Shown: positions 8,986 through 18,485 of the stretch, piece by piece
How positions within the stretch are numbered: position 1 is the stretch's first letter
How the letters are laid out: the number at the start of each line of letters is the position of its first letter
Origin: Micromonospora sp. NBC_01699
GTDB lineage: Bacteria > Actinomycetota > Actinomycetes > Mycobacteriales > Micromonosporaceae
Length of the DNA: 64,000 nucleotides
Assembly (NCBI RefSeq): GCF_036250065.1
Contig: NZ_CP109199.1
Location: 7,876,083 to 7,940,082 of the forward strand
Reading direction: 5' to 3'
Program-made: the position numbers and the translations under genes
Notes under the pieces: generated by a model
What the model was told of the DNA's origin: nothing
What the model saw: only the letters and a program-made list of their open reading frames with translations
Databases searched by the model: none

Positions 8986-10926
8986 GTGACGACGCACGGC
9001 GATCCCGCCAGTGGTCCCGGCGCGCCCGCCCTCGTAGAGAAACCTCCCACAATATCCGAATCTTCCTCTCAAGTGGCGGCTGAACCGGGCACCGAGCCCC
9101 GAACCGGTCACGCCGACCCGAACACTCCCGGCGCCACCCGGAGCGCACCGGTCGTACGCGAGGTGACCTGGCGGGCAGCAGCCGGACAGAAGGTCGCGGA
9201 AAGCACCGAACCCGACCTGCGACCCGCGCTCGCGCACCTGCGTACGGTGATCGCCGAAACCGCGTACCCGTTGGTCCTGCCATCGGCGGACGAGGCCCGG
9301 CAGGTCGGCGCGGCCATCGCCGCGCAACTCGACGACTACCTGCTCCCGCGCCTCGCCCGACTCGACGCCCCGCTGCTCGTGGTCGTCGGCGGCTCCACCG
9401 GTGCCGGCAAGTCGACCCTGGTCAACAGCCTGGTCCAGGCCCGGGTCAGCGCCACCGGCGTGCTCCGGCCGACGACCAGGGCACCCGTCCTGGTCTGCAA
9501 CCCCGGCGACCTCGCCTGGTTCCGCCAGGGCGACCTGCTGCCCGGCCTGACCCGAACCGGAGACGCCAGTGACGACCCCGGCACGCTCCAGCTGATCGCG
9601 GCGCCGGCCCTCCCGCCGGGCCTGGCCTTCCTCGACGCACCCGACATCGACTCGGTGGTCGACGCCAACCGGGCCCTCGCCACGCAACTGCTCGCCGCCG
9701 CCGACCTGTGGCTCTTCGTCACCACCGCCGCCCGGTACGCCGACGCCGTCCCGTGGGAACTGCTGCGCACCGCCCGGCTGCGCGGCACCGTCATCGCCCT
9801 GGTCCTCGACCGGGTGCCCTTCGGGGCCGCCGACGAGGTGGCCGACCACCTCACCGAGATGCTCACCGAACAACGCCTCGGCGCGGCACCGCTGTTCGTG
9901 CTCCCCGAGACCCCGGTCGACGGGCAGGGCCTGCTACCCGAGCGCTACACCGCTGCGCTGCGCGGCTGGTTCGCCCGGCTGGCCGGCGACGCCGACGCCC
10001 GCGCCACCGTGGTCCGGCAGACCCTCGACGGCGCGCTGAGCGCGCTGCGACCGGCGGTCGAGAGCCTGGCCGGCGCCGCCGACGACCAGGCGGCCACCGC
10101 CGACGACCTCGCCGAACGCGCCCACGCCGCCTACCGGGGCGCCCGGCGTACGGTCGAGAACGGGCTCTCCGACGGTCGGCTGCTCCGGGGCGAGGTGCTC
10201 AACCGCTGGCAGGAGTTCGTCGGCACCGGCGAACTGTTCCGCACCCTGGAGGCACGGATCGGTCGACTCCGCGACCGGGTCGTCGCCGCGGTGACCGGGC
10301 GACCCGCACCCGGCCGACAGCTCCAGCACGCGATCGAGTCCCAACTGGTCAACCTGCTGCGCGGGGTCGCCGCCGAGGCGGCCGAGGGCGCGTACAACGC
10401 CTGGCACACCCATCCGTCCGGAGCGGCACTGCTCACCCCGGAACTCGGCCGCCCCGGCACCGACCTGCCGGACCGGGCGGAACGGCTGATCCGGGACTGG
10501 CAGCGGGGCGTACTCGACCTGGTCCGGGCCGAGGCAGGCGACAAACGGTTCGTCGCCCGGACCGCCGCGTACGCGGTCAACGCGATGGGGCTCGCGGTCA
10601 TGGTGGCGGTCTTCGCCTCGACCGCCTTCATCCCGACCGGGTTGGAGGTCGCCGCAGCCGGCGGCACCACCGTGGCCGCCCAGAAGGTGCTCGAAGCGAT
10701 CTTCGGCGACCAGGCCATCCGTACCCTCGCCGCCCGCGCCCGCCGCGACCTGCTGGCCCTGGTCGACAAGTTGCTCGAAGAGGAACTGGCCCGCTACCTC
10801 GACCAGCTCGACACCGTGGAGGTCGGCGCGGAACCCGGCGCCCGGCTGCGCGCGGCCGGCGCGACGGTCGAAGTCGCCCGCGCCCGGACCGCCCTGACCA
10901 CCGGCGGCCCGGAGGTGGCCCGGTGA
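8986..10926 (+). CDS. Dynamin-like GTPase, first of a pair
   Basis: 646 aa from the GTG at 8986. A P-loop GGSTGAGKST lies near residue 135, followed by a switch-like TTRAP and AFLDAPDIDSV (G3). The C-terminal half is helical with a hydrophobic hairpin (NAMGLAVMVAVFASTAFIPTG...) that could insert into membrane. The next gene overlaps by 4 bp and encodes a second GTPase. Paired bacterial dynamins such as Streptomyces DynA/DynB, which support septation, are organised like this; assignment to that pair is inference. The gene is divergent from dnaK. Confidence 0.75.
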   Translation: MTTHGDPASGPGAPALVEKPPTISESSSQVAAEPGTEPRTGHADPNTPGATRSAPVVREVTWRAAAGQKVAESTEPDLRPALAHLRTVIAETAYPLVLPSADEARQVGAAIAAQLDDYLLPRLARLDAPLLVVVGGSTGAGKSTLVNSLVQARVSATGVLRPTTRAPVLVCNPGDLAWFRQGDLLPGLTRTGDASDDPGTLQLIAAPALPPGLAFLDAPDIDSVVDANRALATQLLAAADLWLFVTTAARYADAVPWELLRTARLRGTVIALVLDRVPFGAADEVADHLTEMLTEQRLGAAPLFVLPETPVDGQGLLPERYTAALRGWFARLAGDADARATVVRQTLDGALSALRPAVESLAGAADDQAATADDLAERAHAAYRGARRTVENGLSDGRLLRGEVLNRWQEFVGTGELFRTLEARIGRLRDRVVAAVTGRPAPGRQLQHAIESQLVNLLRGVAAEAAEGAYNAWHTHPSGAALLTPELGRPGTDLPDRAERLIRDWQRGVLDLVRAEAGDKRFVARTAAYAVNAMGLAVMVAVFASTAFIPTGLEVAAAGGTTVAAQKVLEAIFGDQAIRTLAARARRDLLALVDKLLEEELARYLDQLDTVEVGAEPGARLRAAGATVEVARARTALTTGGPEVAR

Positions 10927-12626
10927 GCAACCTCGCGGGCAAGGTACGCGACGCGCTGCGCGGCGACCGGCTGATCGACGCCGACCGGCTGCTGAACCGG
11001 CTGGAGGCGGTCGACCGGTTCCGCCGGGCGGTCGACGGGCTGCTGCCGGAAAAGCGCCTCGGTACCGCGCACACCCTGGTCGAACGGGCCGAGGCCCGAC
11101 TCGCGCTGTCCCGGGACCACACCGTCGTCGCGCTCGCCGGTGCCACCGGCAGCGGCAAGTCGAGCCTGTTCAACGCGCTCGCCCGGTGGGAGATGTCCCC
11201 GGTCGGCGTGCGCCGGCCGACCACCGGCGTCACCCACGCCTGCGTCTGGGGACCGCTGACCGGCGCGGCCAAGCTGCTCGACTGGGTCGGCGTGCTGCCC
11301 CGGCACCGGTTCGTCCGGGAGAGCGCGCTCGACGGCGACGACGAACTGGCCCTGCACGGCCTGGTCCTGCTCGACCTGCCCGACTTCGACTCGGTCCAGT
11401 GGGCCCACCGGGCCGAGGTGGACCGCCTGGTCGGCCTGGTCGACCTGGTCGTCTGGGTGGTCGACCCGCAGAAGTACGCCGACCGGGTGGTGCACGCCAA
11501 CTACCTGCGCGACTTCCGCAAGCACCAGGACGTCACCGTCGTGGTGCTCAACCAGTCCGACCTGCTGCCGCCGGCCGAGGTGCCCCGGGTGGTGGCCGAC
11601 CTGCACCGGATCCTCGTCACCGACCAGCTCGACCAGGTGCCGGTGCTGGCCACCTCGACACTCAACCAGGCCGGCATCGCCGACCTGCGGGCCGCCCTCG
11701 AACGTACGGTCGCGTCTCGGCAGGCGGCGTTGAGTCGGCTCTCCGCCAACGTGGACGTGGTCGTCGACGAACTCGCCGAGCTGATGGGCCCGGCGGCGAA
11801 CGAGAACGACGTCGACCGCCGGACGATTCGCCGGCTCACCGAGGCGCTCGCCGGTTCGGCCGGGGTGCCGGCGGTGGCCGAGGCGACCCGCCGGGCGTAC
11901 GTGCACCGGGCCGGAGGGGCCACCGGTTGGCCGGTCGTACGCGGCTGGCGCCGGCTGCGCCCGGACCCGTTGCGCCGGCTGCACCTGCCCGGTTCCGGAC
12001 GGGACGGGACGGCCGGGGACGAACCTCGCACCGCACCGACCCCGCTCGGGGTCACCTCGCTGCCCGATCCGACCGCCGCCCAGCGGGCCGCCGTCGGGCT
12101 GGCCGTACGGGCGATCGCCGACCAGGCCGGTGCCGCCCTGCCGGACCCGTGGCCGGCCGCGGTGACCGCCGCCGCCCGGTCCCGCCTCACCGACCTGCCG
12201 GACGCGCTCGATCAGGCGGTGGCCGGCACCGACCTCGGCATGGATCGTCGACCGCTCTGGTGGCGAATCGTCGGCGGGGTGCAGTGGCTGGCCATCCTGG
12301 CCGCACTGGCCGGACTCGGCTGGCTGATGCTCGGTTACGCGCTGCGGGCGCTGGGCCTGCCGCCGCTGGACTACCCGACCGTCGGGGTGGTGCCGATGCC
12401 GACCGTCCTGCTGCTCGGCGGGCTGCTGCTCGGGGTGGTCGTCGCCCTGCTGGTCAAGCCGGTCATCGGCTGGGCCGCGCGGCGGGCCGGTGGACGGGCC
12501 GAGGAACGGTTGCACACCAGCGTCGGCGAGGTGGGCCGGGAACTGGTCGTCACGCCCGTACGCGACGTGTTGCGCCGGTACGCCCAAGCCCGCGAGGCAC
12601 TCGCCCTGGCCTCGTCCTCTCGGTGA
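10923..12626 (+). CDS. Dynamin-like GTPase, second of a pair, with C-terminal membrane hairpin
   Basis: 567 aa, GTG start overlapping the previous stop (GTGA). P-loop GATGSGKSS near residue 72, PTTGVTHA (G2), LVLLDLPDFDSV (G3), VVVLNQSDLL (G4, NQSD). Two membrane segments lie near the C-terminus (WLAILAALAGLGWLMLGYAL and TVLLLGGLLLGVVVALLV). It probably assembles with the preceding GTPase on the inner membrane. It is translationally coupled and so likely made in fixed ratio. Confidence 0.78.
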   Translation: MSNLAGKVRDALRGDRLIDADRLLNRLEAVDRFRRAVDGLLPEKRLGTAHTLVERAEARLALSRDHTVVALAGATGSGKSSLFNALARWEMSPVGVRRPTTGVTHACVWGPLTGAAKLLDWVGVLPRHRFVRESALDGDDELALHGLVLLDLPDFDSVQWAHRAEVDRLVGLVDLVVWVVDPQKYADRVVHANYLRDFRKHQDVTVVVLNQSDLLPPAEVPRVVADLHRILVTDQLDQVPVLATSTLNQAGIADLRAALERTVASRQAALSRLSANVDVVVDELAELMGPAANENDVDRRTIRRLTEALAGSAGVPAVAEATRRAYVHRAGGATGWPVVRGWRRLRPDPLRRLHLPGSGRDGTAGDEPRTAPTPLGVTSLPDPTAAQRAAVGLAVRAIADQAGAALPDPWPAAVTAAARSRLTDLPDALDQAVAGTDLGMDRRPLWWRIVGGVQWLAILAALAGLGWLMLGYALRALGLPPLDYPTVGVVPMPTVLLLGGLLLGVVVALLVKPVIGWAARRAGGRAEERLHTSVGEVGRELVVTPVRDVLRRYAQAREALALASSSR

Positions 12627-12713
12627 CCGGGGTGGTGTCGCTCGCTGTGGGCGTACTCGCGCCGGGCGCGCTGCTGGTGCTCACAAGGTGGCCTCGGGCG
12701 TAGGGTCGAACCC

Positions 12714-13940
12714 ATGGCGACGCCTCAATCCCCCTACGACGCGGTGCTGCACGCCGCCCGCGACGTAACCAAGCTGGACTGCGCACTCGACGCCGAAATG
12801 CTCGGCGCGGCTCTTCTGGGCAGTGTCTACGCGATCGCCGACGAAGACCGCAGCACCGCCGTACGAGAGTTCGTGGGTAATTTCCTCGCCGCGACGTCGC
12901 GGCGCCGCACAGCCGCCGCGACCACCATCCGGAACGTGTTCGCCACCCTGGTGCCGGACGCCGAGGGCGCGTCCGCCGTCAAGCAGGGCGCGACCGCGCC
13001 GTCGTGGTCGGGCCAGCTCGGCAAGGTCCGGCTGACCGGCAGCTACGCCTACGGCGACGTGTACGGCGACCAGACGTCCTACCTCGCCACGTTCGCGTAC
13101 GACGACGGTGAGTCGGGCGGGCCGGAGCATGCGGTGGTGGCCCTGGTCGACCACAACATCGGGATCACCAAGGACGTCTTCGTCGGCGGGCCGGCCGAGC
13201 GCATCCTCGGTCAGGTACGCGAGATGTGCGCCAACGACGAGCTGACCTGGTTCCGGGAGGAGGACCCGCGCCGGCTGCGCCGCGAGGTGGTCCGCTACCT
13301 GGAGGTGACCGACGAGCTCGGGGACCTGCCGGCGGAGGGTTCGCTCGCCACCGACCGGGCCCTGGTCGGTGCCCGGCTGGCGCTGCTGCCGGCGTCGGTG
13401 CTGACGGTGGTGCCGGACGAGCCCGAGCCGCTGTCGGCGGAGCAGCGTTCGGCGCTGGTCCGGGCCTTCCTCGACTCGCCGGAGGCGGCCCGGTTCGGGT
13501 TGGCCGACGTGCCCGAGGCCGACCTCGCCTCGCTGCACTTCTGCCTGAGCCTGGTGCTGGACCACTCGGCCAGTTTCCCGGACGCGGATCCGATGCGGTG
13601 GAGTCCGGCGGTCGCCGGCCTGTTCCTGCTCGACTGGGTGCACCGCCGCGCGGTGCTGGACATGGACGACGCGGCGATGCTGCCCCGCGCCGTGCGCGCC
13701 TGGGCCGCCTACGCGGCCCGTCAGCGGGGCCTGCCGGAGTCGGCGGTGCCGCAGACCGACGAGGCGATCGTGGAGATGGTGCCGGAGTTCGCCCGGCTCT
13801 ACAGCACCGGTGAGCGGCGCAGCCCGGCGACGGCGGCGGTGGCCCAGTTGATGGCCGACGGGGTGGACCCGGACGACCCGGACGCGCTGGACGCCTGGAT
13901 CGAGGCGAACCGACAGCGGCTCGGCGAGGAGCCGTCCTGA
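12714..13940 (+). CDS. Conserved actinobacterial hypothetical protein (408 aa)
   Basis: ATG at 12714. The soluble, acidic protein shows no recognisable motif. The N-terminal part (ALLGSVYAIADEDRSTAVREF) and the YGDVYGDQTSYLATFAYDD stretch look like a folded enzyme or scaffold domain. The C-terminal part is helical and ends in an acidic VDPDDPDALDAWI segment. It lies 87 bp after the GTPase pair in the same direction. I do not assign a function. Confidence 0.65.
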   Translation: MATPQSPYDAVLHAARDVTKLDCALDAEMLGAALLGSVYAIADEDRSTAVREFVGNFLAATSRRRTAAATTIRNVFATLVPDAEGASAVKQGATAPSWSGQLGKVRLTGSYAYGDVYGDQTSYLATFAYDDGESGGPEHAVVALVDHNIGITKDVFVGGPAERILGQVREMCANDELTWFREEDPRRLRREVVRYLEVTDELGDLPAEGSLATDRALVGARLALLPASVLTVVPDEPEPLSAEQRSALVRAFLDSPEAARFGLADVPEADLASLHFCLSLVLDHSASFPDADPMRWSPAVAGLFLLDWVHRRAVLDMDDAAMLPRAVRAWAAYAARQRGLPESAVPQTDEAIVEMVPEFARLYSTGERRSPATAAVAQLMADGVDPDDPDALDAWIEANRQRLGEEPS

Positions 13941-13959
13941 CCCGTACGACCCGGACAGC

Positions 13960-13993
13960 GGTACGGGGCGGCGCAGACGCGTCGCCCCGTACC
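13960..13993. terminator. Bidirectional terminator between convergent genes
   Basis: GGTACGGGGCG (13960-13970) pairs with CGCCCCGTACC (13983-13993), with a 12-base loop and further pairing outside (GACAGC/TTGTC). It occupies the 64-bp gap between the + strand gene ending at 13940 and the - strand peptidase ending at 14005. Confidence 0.75.
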
Positions 13994-14004
13994 CGTTGTC
14001 GGTG

Positions 14005-15537
14005 CTAGCTGGCGTACTCGTGCTCCTGGTCGTGCAGTCCGCCGCCACCACCGGCGGGAGCGGTCGAGCCGCTCGCCGGCCCGTTGGTCGGTACGTTCAG
14101 GCTGCGGGTGTCGAAGGCGTACGTGATCACGGCGTGCGCGACCGCGTCGGACATCTCGCCGATGGCCTTCCTGCTCACGTTGTTGATGGTGTCGCAGGCC
14201 AGGTGGTAGCAGACGTCGTAGGCGACACCGGCGGTGCCGCCGTAGGCCGCCGCCTCGGCCTCGGTCTTGATCAGCTCCCCGCCGGTGAACAGGCCCCCGG
14301 ACGGGATGTCGACGCCGGCCGCGATGAACGGCCCGTAGTCGCTGCGGCCGGAGAACGGCGTTTCCGCCGACGCCTGCCCCTGGGACTCGAAGTAGTCGTG
14401 GAAGAGGGCTTCGATCGCGCCCGAGCCGGGCGGTCCGGCGGCCGAGCCGGTTCCCGGTGGGAAGGCCGAGTTGTCGCCGTCGTAGACGAACCGTACGTAG
14501 TTGGGCGAGCCGACCATGTCGAAGTTGAGGTAGAGCGCGATCCTGTCCCGCTCGGCCTGCGGCAGGTTGGCGATGTAGTACGTCGAACCGACCAGGTTGG
14601 ACTCCTCGGCGCCCCAGAGCGCGAACCGGACCTTGTTCTTCGGGTACACCCGGCGCATCTGCTCGGCGACCTCCAGCACCGCGCCGCTGCCGCTGCCGTT
14701 GTCGTTGATGCCCGGTCCCTCGGGCACCGAGTCGAGGTGCGCACCCGCCATCACCACGTTGTTCGGGTTGCCCCAGCGGGACTCGGCGATGATGTTCTCG
14801 GTGGTGGCCGTACCCCGGAAGGTGTCGGTGTGTATCCGCAGGGTGAGCCCGGCGGGCACCTGGGCGACGAGTTCCTGGCCGAGGGCCTGGCTGACGCCGA
14901 CGGCGCCGAAGTCGGCGGTGAAGGTGTTGCCGAGGGTGCCGGCGAGGGCACCGGGGATGTTGTTGTACATGACGATCGCGGCCGCCCCGGCCGCCGCCGC
15001 CGTTGTCGCCTTCTGCCCGAACGAGCAGGTGCCCCGGCTGACCAGCACGATCGTGCCGACGTTGACCGGGCCGAAGTCCGCCGCCGCACAGCCGAGCGGG
15101 TCACCGGTCGGTACGGTGGCGCTCGCGGTGACGTCCACGCTGCCGGAGTAACTCATGATCCGGTGGGCCAGGTCGCCCGGCGTCGGGGTGATCCGTTCCA
15201 GTTCGGACGGACTGTTGATGAGGAAGGTCTGGAAGTCGAACGCTTGCCGGGTCACCCGGTAGCCGGCCTTGCGGAACACCTTCTCGGCGTAGTCGACGGA
15301 CCGGTTGTAGCCCGCGCTGCCGGAGGCCCGGTTGCCCGCGTTACGGTCGGCGATCTTCTGTAGTTCCCTGAGGTGGTGCAGGACGCCGTCGGCGGTGACC
15401 GCCTTGCGTAGTTGCCAGGACCGGAATGCTCCTGACCCGCCGGTGGCCTGTGCCGGCGGCGCCGCCACGACCACGCCCAGCACCAGCACGGTGCCGACGG
15501 CCAGCAGACGGCGCCAGGTACGACTGGATTGAGCCAC
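14005..15537 (-). CDS. Secreted M28-family zinc aminopeptidase with PA domain
   Basis: 510 aa. Sec signal peptide: basic SSRTWRR, a hydrophobic core LLAVGTVLVLGVVVAAP and an AQA cleavage site near residue 31. A PA insert (about 130-240) precedes the M28 catalytic core. Metal and catalytic residues are visible in order: AGAHLDSV, INDNGSGSG, the EE of WGAEESN, LNFDMVGS, and the H of CYHLACD. Such enzymes (aminopeptidase S-like) release N-terminal amino acids outside the cell. The C-terminus carries a Gly-rich tail. Confidence 0.9.
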   Translation of the reverse strand: MAQSSRTWRRLLAVGTVLVLGVVVAAPPAQATGGSGAFRSWQLRKAVTADGVLHHLRELQKIADRNAGNRASGSAGYNRSVDYAEKVFRKAGYRVTRQAFDFQTFLINSPSELERITPTPGDLAHRIMSYSGSVDVTASATVPTGDPLGCAAADFGPVNVGTIVLVSRGTCSFGQKATTAAAAGAAAIVMYNNIPGALAGTLGNTFTADFGAVGVSQALGQELVAQVPAGLTLRIHTDTFRGTATTENIIAESRWGNPNNVVMAGAHLDSVPEGPGINDNGSGSGAVLEVAEQMRRVYPKNKVRFALWGAEESNLVGSTYYIANLPQAERDRIALYLNFDMVGSPNYVRFVYDGDNSAFPPGTGSAAGPPGSGAIEALFHDYFESQGQASAETPFSGRSDYGPFIAAGVDIPSGGLFTGGELIKTEAEAAAYGGTAGVAYDVCYHLACDTINNVSRKAIGEMSDAVAHAVITYAFDTRSLNVPTNGPASGSTAPAGGGGGLHDQEHEYAS

Positions 15538-15703
15538 ACTGCCCTCCCGTTCGAGTCGTCCGGGGATGATCCGGAATCAATCGAAGAGGGTCAGCATAGT
15601 CAGTCGTCACTGTGCCGCGCTCGACCGAACCAAGAGCTTCGGCAGGCCGCCCACGTCGCTCTGACTTGCGATTTTCCGCCGTACGACCGCCCACTGAGGA
15701 CGG

Positions 15704-16732
15704 TCAGGTGGGTACGGCCGGCGACCCGGTGACCGCCGTCCGCGCGGACGGGATCGGGACCGACCGACCGGGCGCCCCGAGCCGGGGTGACGTCACCGGC
15801 CGGTTGTCACCGGCGGGGGCCGGCACGGGTGGCGCCGGACGGGGCGCCGGCACGGTGCGCGATACCGGCGGCGGTGCGGGACTCGGGCTCGGCCGGACCG
15901 GTGGCGTCGGTTCGGGCGTACCCGTGCCCGTCGGTGCGGGCGACGGGCCCGGCGGGTCGCTCTCGGTCGGCGCGGGCGACGGGCCCGGCGGGCCGCTCTC
16001 GGTCGGCGCGGGCGACGGGCCCGGGGTCGGGCCCGGGGCGACGGTGGCGGTCGGCTCCGGCGTCGGGTCGGGGGTGCCGGTTTCGGTCGGCTCCGGGGTC
16101 GGACCCCCGGTCGGCTCGGGCGCCGGGCTGGCGGTCGGATCCGGGCTGGGTGTCGGCTCCGGGGTCGGCTCGGGGCTCGGACCGACGGTCGGATCGGGCG
16201 GACCCGTCGGGGTCGGCTGCGGAGCGGGGCTGGACCCGGTCGGTTGCGGGCTGGGCGGCAGCACCGGCGGTGGTGCCGGCGGGCGGGTCGGTGGCGGCGC
16301 CGGCCGGGGCGGGTGACCCGGCTCGGGCCGGGCGGGGCGGGCCGGTCCGGGGCCGCGGGGCACCGGGCCCACCGGGTCGGGCTGTCGCTGCACCGACGGG
16401 GTGGTCCGGGCCTCGGCGCCGGCCGGCCGGCTGCCCGGCAGCGTCGTTGGCGGCAGCGGCAGGACGACCGGCCCGACGGACGGCGGTGCGACGAACGGGG
16501 TGGTGCCGGTCGGCGTGCTGCCGACGGTGGCCGAACCGGCGCTGATCGCGGCGATGATCGGCAGCGACGAGGTGCTGGCCAGCAGGGTGACGATGAACAG
16601 GTAGCGCCGGGTCGGCCCGGCCAGCCCCTCGGCCCGGTGCGCCCCGGCGGTACGGCGACGGCCGGGCGTAGGGTCGGATCGTCGGTGACGGGCCGGCAGC
16701 GAGGGTACGGGGTCGACACCGTGGTTCGGCAC
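15704..16732 (-). CDS. Proline-rich single-pass membrane or exported protein
   Basis: 342 aa, GTG with GAGGAGG upstream. A short basic cytoplasmic part (1-40) is followed by one hydrophobic segment (YLFIVTLLASTSSLPIIAAI), then about 270 residues that are mostly Pro, Thr, Ser and Gly in PEPTPEP-type repeats. It is probably anchored by the N-terminal segment with an extended, wall-spanning exterior. There is no catalytic domain; the extreme composition makes homology calls unreliable. Confidence 0.65.
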   Translation of the reverse strand: MPNHGVDPVPSLPARHRRSDPTPGRRRTAGAHRAEGLAGPTRRYLFIVTLLASTSSLPIIAAISAGSATVGSTPTGTTPFVAPPSVGPVVLPLPPTTLPGSRPAGAEARTTPSVQRQPDPVGPVPRGPGPARPARPEPGHPPRPAPPPTRPPAPPPVLPPSPQPTGSSPAPQPTPTGPPDPTVGPSPEPTPEPTPSPDPTASPAPEPTGGPTPEPTETGTPDPTPEPTATVAPGPTPGPSPAPTESGPPGPSPAPTESDPPGPSPAPTGTGTPEPTPPVRPSPSPAPPPVSRTVPAPRPAPPVPAPAGDNRPVTSPRLGAPGRSVPIPSARTAVTGSPAVPT

Positions 16733-17294
16733 GGAAGTCCTCCTCGTCCTCGTCGGGCGGGCCGGTCGCGACGCCTGACGCCGGCACCGGTGACATCGAG
16801 GTCATGCGACATCACCGGCGCCGACGTACGGCGGCGTCAACCGGGCGGGGCGGCAGGGAAGACCTCTCCCTACCGCAGCGGTAGCACCGCCACATACAGT
16901 GACGTAGTAACGCTTTGTTGGCTAGCCCCCCACAGCGTGTCAATTTTTGAAGTTTGGTGTCGACGCTCTCGATAGCCACAAAAGGGACAGGACTTCATGA
17001 AGGCGACGTCTGTCGATCAGTGGTCGAGGCCGAGCTGTGGGCGTGCTCACCACCTCTGCAAATATGGACCTGACGGCAACGCAGCCAAGGTCTCCGCGTA
17101 CCCCGCGGCAGGCGCGGCTCGACGCCGGCAACTCCCGAACCAGGTTCGGCCAGAATCCGGTTCACGCCGCGCGGCAACCCCCACCGGGGCTAGGCGTGGC
17201 GGCCACTACCCGGTCCGGCAGCAGCCGGGCGGGCGCTTGAGCTGCGCGGTCGGGAAACCCCCGAGGCCGACGCACACACGACAGGGAGAGACGG
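16733..17294. other. Non-coding 562-bp divergent upstream region
   Basis: It lies between the Pro-rich gene (leftward) and the E1alpha gene (rightward). GC content drops in the middle (16890-16990). I see possible -35-like TTGACA on the minus strand near 16940 but no convincing -10, and no clear operator, riboswitch or gene. Promoters for both neighbours must be here. Confidence 0.5.
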
Positions 17295-18485
17295 ATGGCG
17301 AGAGGCGACGGCGGGGCCACAGCCCGTGGCAAGCGGGCCGCACCCAAGGCAGCAAAGCCGGGGGCCACGAGGGCGGGTAAGGGCGATCCCAACCTCGTGC
17401 AGCTGCTCACCCCGGAGGGTGAGCGGATCGACTCGGTGACCGGCCCGGACGGGACCGAGTACCGGGTCGACTTCACCGACGAGGAGTACCGCGGGCTCTA
17501 CCGCGACCTCGTCCTGGTACGCAAGCTCGACGCGGAGGCGACCGCGCTCCAGCGTCAGGGCGAGCTGGGCATCTGGGCCAGCCTGCTCGGCCAGGAGGCC
17601 GCCCAGGTCGGCTCCGGGCGGGCCCTACGCACGCAGGACATGGCCTTCCCCACCTACCGCGAGCACGGCGTGCTCTACTGCCGGGGAATCGACCCGATCA
17701 TGCCGCTGGGGCTGTTCCGGGGCGTGGACCAGGGCGGCTGGGACCCCAACGAGTTCAAGTTCAACATGTACACGATCGTGATCGGGGCACAGACCCTGCA
17801 CGCCACCGGCTACGCCATGGGCATCACCATGGACGGCAAGATCGGCGGCGACGAGGGTGAAGCCGTCATCGCGTACTTCGGTGACGGGGCGACCTCGCAG
17901 GGTGACGTCAACGAGGCGTTCGTCTGGTCGGGTGTGTTCAACTCGCCGATCGTCTTCTTCTGCCAGAACAACCAGTACGCGATCTCCGAGCCGCTGGAGC
18001 GCCAGACCCGGATCCCGCTCTACCAGCGGGCCGCCGGCTTCGGCTTCCCCGGCGTACGGGTCGACGGCAACGACGTGCTGGCCACGTACGCGGTCACCCG
18101 CGACGCCCTGGACAACGCGCGTAACGGACAGGGCCCGACCCTGATCGAGGCGTACACGTACCGGATGGGTGCCCACACCACCACCGACGACCCGACCCGG
18201 TACCGGATCGCCAGCGAGGTCGAGGCGTGGCGGGCCAAGGACCCGCTGGCCCGGATGAAGGCGTTCCTCGAAAAGCAGCAGATCGCCGACGAGGCGTTCT
18301 TCGCCGAGATCGACGAGCAGGCCAAGCGGGAGTCGCTGCACCTGCGCGAGCGGGTGCTCGCGATGCCGGACCCGGAGCCGCTGACCCTCTTCGACCACGT
18401 CTACGCCCACGGCTCGCCGCTGCTCGACGCGGAACGTGAGCAGGCAGCCCGGTACCTGGAGTCGTTCGAAGGGAGTGCGCACTGA
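17295..18485 (+). CDS. pdhA: 2-oxoacid dehydrogenase E1 alpha subunit (pyruvate or branched-chain)
   Basis: 396 aa, GGAGAG 4 bases before the ATG. A basic, Ala-rich N-terminal tail (1-30) precedes the E1alpha fold. The ThDP motif GDGATSQGDVNEAF...FCQNNQYAIS starts near residue 196 and the phosphorylation-loop region YRMGAHTTTDDPTRYR follows. With E1beta and E2 it decarboxylates a 2-oxoacid and transfers the acyl group to lipoate. It matches the Gram-positive PDH E1alpha type, but branched-chain substrates are also possible. It is the first gene of a tight three-gene operon. Confidence 0.88.
   Translation: MARGDGGATARGKRAAPKAAKPGATRAGKGDPNLVQLLTPEGERIDSVTGPDGTEYRVDFTDEEYRGLYRDLVLVRKLDAEATALQRQGELGIWASLLGQEAAQVGSGRALRTQDMAFPTYREHGVLYCRGIDPIMPLGLFRGVDQGGWDPNEFKFNMYTIVIGAQTLHATGYAMGITMDGKIGGDEGEAVIAYFGDGATSQGDVNEAFVWSGVFNSPIVFFCQNNQYAISEPLERQTRIPLYQRAAGFGFPGVRVDGNDVLATYAVTRDALDNARNGQGPTLIEAYTYRMGAHTTTDDPTRYRIASEVEAWRAKDPLARMKAFLEKQQIADEAFFAEIDEQAKRESLHLRERVLAMPDPEPLTLFDHVYAHGSPLLDAEREQAARYLESFEGSAH

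Noticed and set aside
9708-10922. Long open frame running upstream of the second GTPase (would give a 972-aa protein)
   Set aside because: It is an alternative frame of the first GTPase gene with extreme Arg/Pro composition. The GTG at 10923 with the stop overlap is the natural start.
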